Assembly (NCBI GenBank): GCA_963792205.1 | Contig: CAWBVI010000012.1 | Coordinates: forward strand, 1-64,000 | From: DATDAH01 sp963792205 | GTDB taxonomy: Bacteria > Actinomycetota > Acidimicrobiia > Acidimicrobiales > DATDAH01 | Direction of reading: 5' to 3' | Length of the DNA: 64,000 nt | Shown: in pieces, positions 24,078-37,239 of the stretch | Numbering within the stretch: the stretch's first letter is position 1 | How the letters are laid out: each line of letters starts with the position of its first letter | Translations under genes and position numbers: made by a program | Notes under the pieces: generated by a model | The model's database searches: none | Told to the model about the DNA's origin: nothing | What the model saw: only the letters and a program-made list of their open reading frames with translations

Positions 24078-25279
24078 ATGGGTGCTCCGATGGACATCCC
24101 TGCCTTCGACCCCCGTGACCCGAGCTTTCGCACGAGGCCCGACTTCCACGCGCTGACCGCCCGCCTCCGGGCCGAGTCGCCCGTGCACCCGGTCGCCCCC
24201 GGCCTGCGCGCCGTCAGCCGCTACGAGGACATCCGCGAGATCAGTCGGAGCCCCGACCGCTTCGCCAACGGCTACGGCGTCCTCGTCAACGACCCGCTGC
24301 GTGACGGCCGGCGGATCGTGGGCTCCATCCTGCACATGGACCCGCCGACCCACGCCGAGTGGCGCCGGGTCCTCAACCGACGCTTCACGCCGCGGGCGGT
24401 GTCGCCCCTGGAGGACCGCATCCGGGAGCTGGTGGTCGACCTGGTGTCCGCCCTGCCCGCCGGCGAGCCCGTCGACATCGTCGACCGGCTCTGTGCTCCG
24501 CTCCCCGTGCTGGCCATCGCCGAGCTCCTCGGGGTGCCGGAGGGTGAGCGCAAGGACTTCCGGCGCTGGTCCGACGCCGCCATCGCCGCCACGGACGGGA
24601 TGGACGACATGGCCCAGGAGGACGTCACCGCCATGGCGGAGCTGTCCGCCTTCTTCGACGCCCACGCCAAGGCGAAGGCCGCCGCTCCCGGCGACGACCT
24701 GGTGTCCGCCCTCGTGGCCGCGGAGGTCGAGGGTCGGCCGATGACCGCCGGCGAGCTGGTGACCTTCTCGATGACCCTGCTCGTCGCCGGCAACGAGACC
24801 ACCCGGCACCTGCTCGCCGGCATGGTCATCGCCCTGGCCGAGCACCCCGAGCAGCGGGCCACGCTGGCCGCCGATCCGACCGGCGCTCCCCGCCGCCGTC
24901 GAGGAGGGACTGCGCTGGGTCACTCCGATCCACCAGTTCGCCCGCACCGTCCTCGCCGACACCGAGGTCGGCGGGCAGCCCGGTCGACAAGGGTGACTAC
25001 CTCGTTCTGCTCTACGCCTCCGGCAACCGGGACGAGGCCGCCTTCGGCCCGACCGCCGACCGCTTCGACGCCGCCCGGCCGGCCCCGGTGCCCAACCTGG
25101 GCTTCGGCTTCGGCGAGCACCTCTGCCTCGGTGCCGCGCTCGCCCGGCTCGAGGCCCGGGTCGTCTTCGAGGAGCTGCTCACCCGTCACCCCACCTGGGA
25201 GCTCCCCGAGCCGGCCCACATCGAGCCCAGCAGCCTCGTCCACGGCCCCGCCGAGCTGCGGGTCGTGCTCTCCCCCTGA
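24078..25279 (+). CDS. Cytochrome P450, two frameshifts
   Basis: About 400 residues after joining three frames. Signature elements: I-helix LLVAGNETTRHL, K-helix ExxR in AVEEGLRWVTPIHQF, and the heme-Cys loop FGFGEHLCLGAALARLE. The N-terminus IPAFDPRDPSFRTRPDFHAL has no membrane anchor, so it is a soluble bacterial class I P450 that needs ferredoxin and its reductase, neither visible nearby. One-base shifts at about 24883 (extra G in 'ccggcg') and about 24980 (extra C in 'gcccgg') both restore conserved sequence, arguing for sequence error. The start is ATG 24078 or 24090. Confidence 0.85.
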
Positions 25280-25329
25280 ATCCCCACTTCCCTCACGAGG
25301 TCCCGGCCTGACCTGGGAGGATCCCGGAC

Positions 25330-27168
25330 ATGGCCGCCACCGACATCGACCTGCCCTTCGACGACACCCAGGACTTCGAGGACGCCCGACGGGGCTTCAT
25401 CGCCGAAATGGAGCCGGCGGTCGTCCACGACGCCTCCGGTCGGGTGGTGTGGGACAACGACGTCTACGGGTTCCTGGACGCCGACTGCCCGACCACGGCC
25501 CACCCCAGCCTCTGGCGCCAGTCCCGGCTGAACGCCATCCAGGGCCTGTTCGAGGTGACCCCGGGGATCTACCAGGTGCGCGGCCTCGACCTGTCGAACA
25601 TGACGGTGGTCGAGGGCGACACGGGCGTCGTCGTCATCGACCCGCTCGTCTCGGTCGAGACCGCCGCAGCCGCCCTTGCGCTGTACCGGGAGCACCGCGG
25701 GGACCGGCCGGTGCGGGCGGTCATCTACACCCACAGCCACGTCGACCACTTCGGCGGGGTGAAGGGGGTGGTCAGCCCGGCCGAGGTCGACGCCGGGGAG
25801 GTCACGGTGCTGGCGCCCGAAGGGTTCCTGGGCCACGCGGTGGCCGAGAACGTCTACGCGGGGACGGCCATGGCCCGCCGGGCGGCCTACATGTACGGCT
25901 CGCTGCTCGAACGGGGGCCCGCCGGCCAGATCGGCTGCGGGCTCGGCCAGGGACCGTCCGGGGGCTCGATCTCGCTGATCGCGCCCACCCTGGACATCAC
26001 CAGGACCGGCCAGATCGAGGTCCTGGACGGCGTGACCGTCGAGTTCCAGCTCACCCCCGGGACCGAGGCTCCGGCTGAGATGAACTTCCTGTTCCCGGAC
26101 CACGCCGCCCTGTGCGTGGCCGAGAACGCCACCCACAACCTGCACAACCTCGTCACCCTCCGGGGGGCCGTCGTCCGGGACGCGCACGAATGGGCCCGCT
26201 ACCTCACCGAGGCCATCACCCTCTTCAGTGACCGGACCGACGTCACCTTCGCCTCCCACCACTGGCCGACCTGGGGCGCGAGCGGGGTCGTGAGTTCCTG
26301 GCCCTCCAGCGCGACCTCTACGCCTACCTCCACGACCAGACGCTGCGCCTGCTGAACCAGGGCCTCACCGGGCCGGAGATCGCCGAGGACTTCGAGCTCC
26401 CGGCCACGCTCGAGCAGTCGTGGCCCCTGCGGGGGTACTACGGGTCGGTCAGCCACAACGTGAAGGCGATCTACCAGCGCTACCTCGGCTGGTTCGACGG
26501 CAACCCGGCCCGCCTGTGGGCCCACCCGCCGGTCGCCGCGGCCGAGCGGTACGTCGAGGCCATGGGCGGGGCCGACGCGGTCGTGGCCAAGGCGCGGGCC
26601 GCCATCGACGGCGGACGACCGGCGGTGGGCGGCGGAGCTGCTGAACCACGTGGTGTTCGCCGACGCCGGCCACGGCGAGGCCCGCGCCCTGCTCGCCGAG
26701 GCGTACGACCACCTGGGTCACGGGGCGGAGAACGCCACCTGGCGCAACTTCTTCCTGACCGGCGCGCTGGAGCTCCGGGAAGGCGTGCAGACCCAGGGCC
26801 AGACCCTGGCGCACGACCTCCTCGGCGCGCTCACGGTCGAGCAGGTCTTCGACGGGATGGCCATCCGGCTGGACGGCCCGCGGGCGGGCGCAGCCGGACT
26901 GGCGATGGTCATCGACTGGCACATCACCGACGAGGACGCCCACCACCGGATCACGGTGCGCAACGGCGTGGTCGTCCACGAGCGGCCGGCCTCGGCGCCG
27001 GAACCGGGCTCTGCCGACGCCGCCTACGCGCTCACCCGGGCCGAGCTGCTGCCCGCACTGGCGGGACTGGCGCCGCTCGCGCCGGTGACCGGTGATCCCG
27101 GCGTGCTGGCCGACCTCCAGGCCCACCTCGACCGCTTCGACCCCGACTTTGCCATCGTCGAGCCCTAG
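25330..27168 (+). CDS. Alkylsulfatase (SdsA1/BDS1 type, MBL fold), two frameshifts
   Basis: About 612 residues, matching the class III alkylsulfatases that hydrolyse primary or secondary alkyl sulfates (SDS-like). The MBL zinc motif THSHVDHFGGVKG is intact, preceded by GLDLSNMTVVEGDTGVVVID; the second metal segment is AEMNFLFPDHAALCVAENATHNLHNL. A helical dimerisation domain (YLGWFDGNPARLWAHPP) and an SCP2-like C-terminal domain (FDGMAIRLDGPRAG, VIDWHITDEDAHHRITV) follow. Shifts occur at about 26277 (missing G) and about 26615 (extra G). The stop shares a CTAG with the convergent ABC permease. Confidence 0.9.
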
Positions 27169-27996
27169 GCGGTGGCCCGCTGCATGGAGCGGATGCCGAC
27201 CCAGAGGCCGACGACGGCGAGCAGGCCCGCGGCCACGGCGCCGTAGAAGACCTGGGCGTCGAGCACGACCCCGTCGAACAGGAGGCGCTCGGCGTCCACG
27301 ATGTGGGTCAGGGGGTTGACCTGGGACAGGGAGCGCAGCCACGCCGGCCCGTCCTCGACGGGGATCAGCATCCCCGAGAGCAGGAGCAGGGGGAAGATCA
27401 GCGTCTGCTGCACCGACCAGAAGATCCAGTCCTCGGACTTCACGGCCAGGGCCAGGCTGTAGGACAGCGCACCCAGGCCGACGCCGAAGACGGCCAGCAT
27501 CGCCATGCCGATCACGGCACCGCCGACCTCGAAGCGGAAGCCGAACGGGATGACCACGGCGACGATCAGGCTGGCCTGCGCCACCAACGGCAGGATCTCC
27601 TTCAGCGCCCGGCCCACCAGCAGCGACGAGCGGCTGAGCGGGGTCACCAGCATCCGCTCCTGGGACCCGGTCTGGATCTCCAGCAGGAGGTTCGACCCGG
27701 TGGTCGAGGCGGCGAACAGCGCCGACATGACCAGGATCCCCGGCACGAAGCCCTGCAGGGACTCCGCCGTGCTCAGGCCGGTGACCGACTTCAGCAGCGG
27801 CCCGAACAGGCGCGAGGAAGAAGAGCGGCTGGATCAGGGTGAAGAGCACGGAGAACGGGTTCCGCAGCGTCGGCCGCAGCTCGCGGGTCAGCACGATCAT
27901 CGTGTCGTTGACGAAGGTGGGCACGTCCAGGTCCTTCCGGGGGGTCGTGCGGCGTTCGGCGTCGGTCAGGGGTTCGGTGGTGGTGATCGTGGTCAT
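27165..27996 (-). CDS. ABC-2 type (DrrB-like) membrane permease, one frameshift
   Basis: About 276 residues. The N-terminus (MTTITTTEPLTDAERRTTPR) leads into RELRPTLRNPFSVLFTLIQPLFFL and, after a one-base shift near 27810, LFGPLLKSVTGLSTAESLQG. Six hydrophobic segments follow, with the ABC-2 signature LLLEIQTGSQERMLVTPLSRSSLLVGRALKEI and FPLLLLSGMLIPVEDGPAWL. The family exports drugs or lipids. The start overlaps the ATPase stop (ATGA), so the two genes form an operon. Confidence 0.88.
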
Positions 27997-28952
27997 GCCG
28001 CCTCCTCGCGCAGGCTCCGGCCGGTCAGGGCCAGGAACACGTCGTCCAACGTGGGGCGGCGGACCTCGGCCGCCCGCAGGGGGATGCCTTCGGCGTCCAG
28101 CGCCCGCACCAGGCGGGGCAGCGTCTCGGCCCCTTCGACCACTCGGAGGCTGACCGTCGGCCCCGTGGTGTCGACGTCCTCCACCGCGGTCGTCCGGCGG
28201 GCGACGGCCACGACCCGATCGATGTCGGTCACCTCCGCGGCGGACACGAGGACCCGGTCGCCGGCCAGCTGGGCCTTGAGCCGCTCGCCGGTGTCGTCGG
28301 CGATGACCACGCCGTGGTCGATGACCATGACCCGCTCGGCCATGGTGTCGGCCTCGTCGAGGTAGTGGGTGGTGAGCACGATGGTGGTCCCGTGCTCCCG
28401 CCGTAGCCGCAGGATGTGGTCCCAGAGGTTGGCCCGGCTCTGCGGGTCGAGACCCGTCGAGGGCTCGTCGAGGAAGAGCAGGCTCGGCCGGTGGACCAGC
28501 CCGATGGCGACATCGAGGCGGCGGCGCTGGCCGCCGGAGAGGGTCTGGGCGGCCCGGTCGGCGAGGCCGCCCAGGTCGAGGGCCTCGAGCAGCTCGTCGG
28601 CCCGCGCTCTCGCCGCCGCCTTGTCTTGGCCGTAGGCGAGGCCCTGGGTGACCAGCTCGTCGCGCACCCGCTGGCTGTGGGCGGCGCCGTTGCCCTGGCC
28701 CACGTAGCCGATGCGGCTCCGGACGGCCGCGGGTTCGGCGGTGACGTCGTGGCCCACCACCCTCGCCTCACCCGAGGTGGGCGTCAGCAGGGTCGTGAGC
28801 ATCCGCATCGTGGTCGACTTGCCCGCCCCGTTGGGACCGAGGAGCGCGACCAGCTCCCCCTCGGCCACGTCGAGATCGAGGTCCTTGACCGCCTCGACCG
28901 TCGCCGACTTCGTCGTGAAGTGCCTCGTCAGCCCTCGTGTCTGGATCATCAT
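27993..28952 (-). CDS. DrrA-type ABC exporter ATP-binding protein
   Basis: 319 residues. Walker A GPNGAGKST, Q-loop IGYVGQGNG, signature LSGGQRRRLDVAIGL, Walker B LLFLDEPSTGLDPQ and switch His in TTHYLDEAD are all present. The C-terminal region ending LDDVFLALTGRSLREE is typical of DrrA/daunorubicin-resistance ATPases. It powers the following ABC-2 permease. ATG 28952 or 28949. It is divergent from a WYL-domain regulator across 61 bp, implying ligand-controlled expression of the pump. Confidence 0.92.
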   Translation of the reverse strand: MMIQTRGLTRHFTTKSATVEAVKDLDLDVAEGELVALLGPNGAGKSTTMRMLTTLLTPTSGEARVVGHDVTAEPAAVRSRIGYVGQGNGAAHSQRVRDELVTQGLAYGQDKAAARARADELLEALDLGGLADRAAQTLSGGQRRRLDVAIGLVHRPSLLFLDEPSTGLDPQSRANLWDHILRLRREHGTTIVLTTHYLDEADTMAERVMVIDHGVVIADDTGERLKAQLAGDRVLVSAAEVTDIDRVVAVARRTTAVEDVDTTGPTVSLRVVEGAETLPRLVRALDAEGIPLRAAEVRRPTLDDVFLALTGRSLREEAA

Positions 28953-28987
28953 GCGACCACCCTCGCGGCCCTTGCGGACAGATCCTG

Positions 28988-29002
28988 GCCGGAACTTCTG
29001 GC
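28988..29002. promoter_or_regulatory. Near-palindrome in the ABC exporter / WYL regulator gap
   Basis: GCCGGAACTTCTGGC is a 15-bp inverted repeat with one mismatch, centred in the 61-bp divergent gap, 12 bp before the regulator ATG. It is a candidate operator for the WYL regulator. Confidence 0.4.
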
Positions 29003-29013
29003 AACCTCGGGGC

Positions 29014-29976
29014 ATGTCCGATCCGACCTCGCGCCTGCTGCGACTCCTCTCCCTGCTGCAGACCCACCGGCACTGGCCCGGCCCCGAGCTGGCCGATCGC
29101 CTGGAGGTGAGTGAGCGCACGCTGCGCCGCGACGTCGACCGCTTGCGGAGCCTCGGCTACGAGGTCGACGCCTCCCGGGGCACCGACGGCGGCTACCAGC
29201 TGGCGGCCGGCAACCAGCTTCCCCCGCTCCTGCTCGACGACGAGGAGGCGGTGGCCATCGCCGTCGGCCTGCGGGGCGCGGCGCACAGCCCCGTGGCCGG
29301 GATCGAGGAGACCTCGGTGCGGGCGCTGGCCAAGCTCGAGCAGATCCTCCCCGCTCACCTCCGCCACCGGGTCGGCGCCCTGCAGCACTACTCCGAGACG
29401 TTGACCCGCGACTTCGGCGGCCCCACCATCGACCCCACCGATCTGACCGAGATCGCCGGGGCGTGCCGGGACGGCGTGCGCCTCCGCTTCGACTACGAGC
29501 GGCGGGACGGCGAGTTCGGCGGCCGCATGGTCGAGCCCCACCGTCTGGTATCGGCCGGTCGGCGCTGGTACCTGGTGGCCTGGGACGTCGACCGGGACGA
29601 CTGGCGCACGTTCCGGGTGGACCGGATGACCGAGCCCAAGGCCCTGACCCGGCCCTTCGACCGTCGGGAGCTGCCCGACGGCATGGACGCCGCCGCCTTC
29701 GTCGAGGCGGGGCTGTCGGCTTCGGCCACCGCCCTGGCCACCATCGTGGTGCAGGCGTCGTCCGACGAGGTGACCGAACGACCGCCGATGGCGGGGTTCA
29801 CCGTCGAGGCCGTCGACCCGTCGACCAGCCGCCTCCACCTGCGGGCCGAGAACATGGACTGGCTGGCCGTGGCCATCGCCGCCCTGCCCTTCGCCCTGAC
29901 GGTCGAGGAACCGCCGGAGCTGGTGGAGCGGGTGCGGGTGATGGGGTCCCGGCTGGTCGGCGCCGTTCCCCCTTGA
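29014..29976 (+). CDS. YafY-like HTH + WYL-domain transcriptional regulator
   Basis: 320 residues. The N-terminal winged helix reads SRLLRLLSLLQTHRHWPGPE and then VSERTLRRDVDRLRSLGYEV with a wing at GGYQL. The WYL core follows, with RRWYLVAWDVDRDDWRTFRVDRM, and a C-terminal extension (WCX-like) ends MGSRLVGAVPP. WYL proteins sense small ligands or nucleic-acid products. It is divergent from a DrrAB exporter, its likely target. Confidence 0.88.
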   Translation: MSDPTSRLLRLLSLLQTHRHWPGPELADRLEVSERTLRRDVDRLRSLGYEVDASRGTDGGYQLAAGNQLPPLLLDDEEAVAIAVGLRGAAHSPVAGIEETSVRALAKLEQILPAHLRHRVGALQHYSETLTRDFGGPTIDPTDLTEIAGACRDGVRLRFDYERRDGEFGGRMVEPHRLVSAGRRWYLVAWDVDRDDWRTFRVDRMTEPKALTRPFDRRELPDGMDAAAFVEAGLSASATALATIVVQASSDEVTERPPMAGFTVEAVDPSTSRLHLRAENMDWLAVAIAALPFALTVEEPPELVERVRVMGSRLVGAVPP

Positions 29977-30006
29977 CAAGATTCGAACCTGAGGAGGACA
30001 CGGACC

Positions 30007-30717
30007 ATGGAGACCAACGTCAACGAGGTGGCAGACGGCGTCTACCGCCTCTCCACCTGGATCGAACCCGCCGGGCTGGTGTTCAACCAGTACCTGCTCG
30101 ACGCCGAGCAGCCCCTGCTGTTCCACACCGGCCAGCGCAACCTGTTCCCGCTCGTCAGCGAGGCGCTGGCCACCGTGATGCCGCCCGAGCGGCTGCGCTG
30201 GGTCGCCTTCGGCCACCTCGAGTCCGACGAGTGCGGCGCCATGAACCAGTGGCTCGAGGTCGCCCCCGAGTCGACCGTGCTCGGCGGGCACCTGGCCAAC
30301 GTGGTGTCCCTGAACGATCTGGCCGACCGGCCGCCGCAGGGCATCGGTGACGGCGAGGTCCTGGACCTGGGCGGCAAGCGGGTGCGCCACATCGACACGC
30401 CGCACGTGCCCCACGGCTGGGACGCCAGGGTCCTCTACGAGGAGGTCACCGGGACGCTGCTGTGTGGCGACCTGTTCACCGCCATGGGCGACGGCCCGGC
30501 GTCGACCGACGGCGACATCGTCGGCCCGGCGATGGTGGCCGAGGACAACTACCGGGCCTCGTGCCTCGCTCCGGCCTCGGGGGCGACGGTCCGGGGCCTG
30601 GCGGAGCTCGGGTCGACGACCCTGGCCCTGATGCACGGCCCGGCCTTCACCGGCGACAACCAGGCCGCGCTGCACGCCCTGGCCGACGACTACGACGCCC
30701 GCATCGCCGCCGCCTGA
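30007..30717 (+). CDS. MBL-fold diiron protein (ODP/flavodiiron beta-lactamase-like, no flavodoxin)
   Basis: 236 residues from ATG 30007 with GAGGAGG upstream. The metal pattern follows flavodiiron proteins: HLESDE (H-x-E-x-D), then HVPHGWD, Asp in LLCGDLFTAMGDG, and HGPAF near the C-terminus. The flavodoxin domain is missing, so it resembles single-domain oxygen-binding diiron proteins (ODP). Possible role: oxygen or NO sensing/reduction. The WYL gene ends 30 bp upstream on the same strand. Confidence 0.75.
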   Translation: METNVNEVADGVYRLSTWIEPAGLVFNQYLLDAEQPLLFHTGQRNLFPLVSEALATVMPPERLRWVAFGHLESDECGAMNQWLEVAPESTVLGGHLANVVSLNDLADRPPQGIGDGEVLDLGGKRVRHIDTPHVPHGWDARVLYEEVTGTLLCGDLFTAMGDGPASTDGDIVGPAMVAEDNYRASCLAPASGATVRGLAELGSTTLALMHGPAFTGDNQAALHALADDYDARIAAA

Positions 30718-30745
30718 CCCTCCTCGTTCTGGCCCCGGCCAGAAG

Positions 30746-30751
30746 TACGGT
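30746..30751 (+). promoter_or_regulatory. Candidate -10 (TACGGT) for the asparaginase gene, leaderless
   Basis: TACGGT ends 7 nt before GTG 30759; no Shine-Dalgarno intervenes. Confidence 0.45.
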
Positions 30752-30758
30752 CCGGCGG

Positions 30759-31704
30759 GTGAACCCGGTCCTGGTCGAGGTGACGCGCGGCGACCAGGTC
30801 GAGAGCCGGCACCGGGGCTCGGTGATCGTGGTCGAGGCGGGTGGCTCCGTCGTCTTGGACATCGGCGACGTGGACCAGGAGGTCGTCCCCCGTTCGGCGG
30901 TGAAGGCGCTGCAGGCGCTCCCCCTGGCGGCGCTGGGGCTCGACGATCGTTCGCTGGCGCTGGCCTGCGCGTCGCACAACGCCGAGCCCGAGCACGTGGC
31001 CGGCGTCGAGGCGATGCTGGCGGCGGTCGGGGCCTCGGTGGACGACCTGGCCTGCGGGGCGCACTGGCCCTACCTCCAGGACCGCACGGTGGCGCTGGCC
31101 CGGAGCGGCGCCACGCCCACCGCGGTCCACAACAACTGCTCGGGCAAGCACGCCGGGTTCCTGACCCTCGCCCACCACCTCGGCGTGGCGTACGACGGCT
31201 ACCTCGAGCCCGACGCACCGGTGCAGACCTCGGTCCGGGAGGTGATGGAGGCGACCTGTGCGGTCACGTTCGGGCCACCGGTGGTCGACGGGTGCTCGGC
31301 GCCCACGTGGCCCCTGCCCCTGCGGGCCCTGGCCACCGGCTTCGCCCGCTTCGGCGTGGACGACGGGCCTTCCGCGTCGACTCCGGGCCGCGGTGGCCGC
31401 CGAGCCGTGGTTCGTCGCCGGCACGGGGCGCTTCGACACGCAGGTCATGGAGATCACCGGGACCCGGGCGTTCGCGAAGGTCGGCGCCGAGGGCGTGTAC
31501 GCCGGCGCGCTGCCCGAGCTCGGCCTCGGGATCGCCGTCAAGGTCGACGACGGCGCGGCACGGGCCGCCGAAGTGGCGATGGCCGCGGTCCTGGCCCCGC
31601 GCCTCCCCGACCTCGACCTGAGCCGGTTCACCCGCCCGCCCGTGCGGTCCTGGCGCGGCGCCGACGTCGGCGAGCTCCGGCCCGTCTTCTCGCTCGAGAC
31701 CTGA
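30759..31704 (+). CDS. L-asparaginase II family protein (PF06089), one frameshift
   Basis: About 314 residues. Motifs of the rhizobial-type asparaginase II family: VEVTRGDQVESRHRGSVIVV, QALPL, LACASHNAEPEHVAGVEAML, HNNCSGKHAGFL, VDGCSAPTWPLPLRALA, RFDTQVMEITGTRAFAKVGA and EGVYAGALPELGLGIAVKVD. The conserved SGKH and DGC elements are present. A one-base shift near 31375 (extra C in 'gggccttcc') is followed by RRLRAAVAAEPWFV, so the gene is probably intact in the organism. It likely hydrolyses L-asparagine in the cytoplasm. Confidence 0.85.
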
Positions 31705-31812
31705 CCGAAACCACGCAGCCATGGGGGCCGAGTCCTCGGTGGTGCCCGTTCCGCGGTGCCGGAAGTTCACGCTCCGTGACGAACGCCCGGATTCTGGCCG
31801 GATCCCGCTGAG

Positions 31813-31855
31813 CTCGAGGCAATACCTTGCGGTTTCCGAGAGGTATTGCCTCGAG
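31813..31855. terminator. Perfect 15-bp inverted repeat between convergent genes
   Basis: CTCGAGGCAATACCT (31813-31827) and AGGTATTGCCTCGAG (31841-31855) are exact inverted repeats around a 13-nt spacer. It lies in the 254-bp gap between the asparaginase stop and the lhr stop. There is no U-run; the AT-rich stem core is unlike the surrounding DNA. A bidirectional terminator is the simplest reading; an operator or insertion scar is possible. Nothing else is seen in this gap. Confidence 0.6.
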
Positions 31856-31958
31856 GTCTCCACGACGACCACCGTGGGTGGGAGAATCGAGGCGACATCG
31901 ACCGCCCCGAGCGGACCGAGCCCCGCACCTCCCTACGTGCGTCGGTTGTGGTTGGCCG

Positions 31959-36400
<4,442 letters not shown>

Positions 36401-36406
36401 GCCCGA

Positions 36407-36412
36407 ACGGTA
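36407..36412 (-). promoter_or_regulatory. Candidate -10 (TACCGT) for lhr, leaderless
   Basis: On the minus strand TACCGT ends exactly 6 nt before GTG 36400. Confidence 0.45.
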
Positions 36413-36443
36413 CCGCCGGCTCGTGACACGCTCCCCCCGCCTC

Positions 36444-36558
36444 TGAGGACGGGCGCGGATTGGCTGAGGCTGCGTGCGTTGACCTGGGATATCGCCAAGC
36501 TGCGCTTGGCGATCAGCGCTGTGCTTGCCAGGTCGCCTCGCCGAGCGGCTCGGCTCCT
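36444..36558 (+). repeat. Interspersed ~115-bp intergenic repeat, copy 2
   Basis: Begins TGAGGACGGGCGCGG, has the invariant hairpin (36491-36513) and ends CGAGCGGCTCGGCTCCT. This copy lies between divergent genes (lhr and the DtxR-type regulator), so the element is not simply a terminator. Its last T is the first base of the TAGGAT -10 proposed for the regulator. Confidence 0.9.
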
Positions 36559-36563
36559 AGGAT
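36558..36563 (+). promoter_or_regulatory. Candidate -10 (TAGGAT) for the DtxR-type gene, abutting repeat copy 2
   Basis: TAGGAT ends 7 nt before GTG 36571, which would be a leaderless start. Using ATG 36562 instead would place the start codon inside this hexamer. The hexamer's first base is the repeat's last base. Confidence 0.45.
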
Positions 36564-36570
36564 GCGAGAC

Positions 36571-37239
36571 GTGGCCGAGTACCAGACCCCCGAGTTCCAC
36601 CCGGCGTTCGAGGAGTACTGCGAGGCCATCTACGAGCTGCACGAGGACGACGTCGAGGTCATCCAGGCCCGCATCGCCGAGCGGCTGGAGATCTCCCGCC
36701 CGGCGGTGTCGGAGATGATCCGCCGGCTCGAGGGCGCCGACCTGGTCTCGATCGACGGCTCGATCAAGCTCACCCCGGCCGGCAACACGTTGGCCGAGCG
36801 GGTCGTCCGCCGCCACCGGCTGGCCGAGCGCTTCCTCACCGACATCCTCGGGCTGTCGTGGGCCGACGCCCACACCGAGGCGGGCAAGTGGGAGCACGTG
36901 ATCTCCGAGCCCGTCGAGGAGGCGATGACACGGGTCCTCGGCGACCCCACGACCTGCCCGCACGGCAACCCCATCCCGGGCTCGGACTACTCGGCGCCGG
37001 CCGCGGTCGCCCTCGACGGACTGGCCCCCGGGTCGACGTTCACCGTGTCCCGGATCCCCGAGGAGCTGGAGTTCGCCCCCGGGCTGCTGAAGTTCCTCGA
37101 GGAGGCCGACATCGTCCCCGGTCAGTCGGGCACGATCACCGCCGCCTCACCCGACGGCACCCTCACGCTCGACATCGACGGGCGGCCCGTGGGCATCGGC
37201 TCCTTCGCCAGCGCCCGCATCCTCGTCACCTCCGGCTGA
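36571..37239 (+). CDS. DtxR/MntR-family metal-dependent regulator with altered metal ligands
   Basis: 222 residues from GTG 36571 (ATG 36562 would add three). The winged HTH (IQARIAERLEISRPAVSEMI) and dimerisation domain align closely with DtxR/IdeR. Primary-site ligands His79 and Glu83 (HRLAERF) and His98 are kept, as are Glu105 and His106 of the ancillary site (GKWEHVIS). Cys102 is replaced by Gly (codon 36883-36885) and Met10 by Glu, the latter resembling MntR. An FeoA-like SH3 domain is at the C-terminus (IVPGQSGTITAASPDGTLTL). It sits next to the Fe(III) ABC genes and probably regulates iron or manganese uptake. Its 3' end overlaps the convergent membrane gene by 93 bp. Confidence 0.87.
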   Translation: MAEYQTPEFHPAFEEYCEAIYELHEDDVEVIQARIAERLEISRPAVSEMIRRLEGADLVSIDGSIKLTPAGNTLAERVVRRHRLAERFLTDILGLSWADAHTEAGKWEHVISEPVEEAMTRVLGDPTTCPHGNPIPGSDYSAPAAVALDGLAPGSTFTVSRIPEELEFAPGLLKFLEEADIVPGQSGTITAASPDGTLTLDIDGRPVGIGSFASARILVTSG

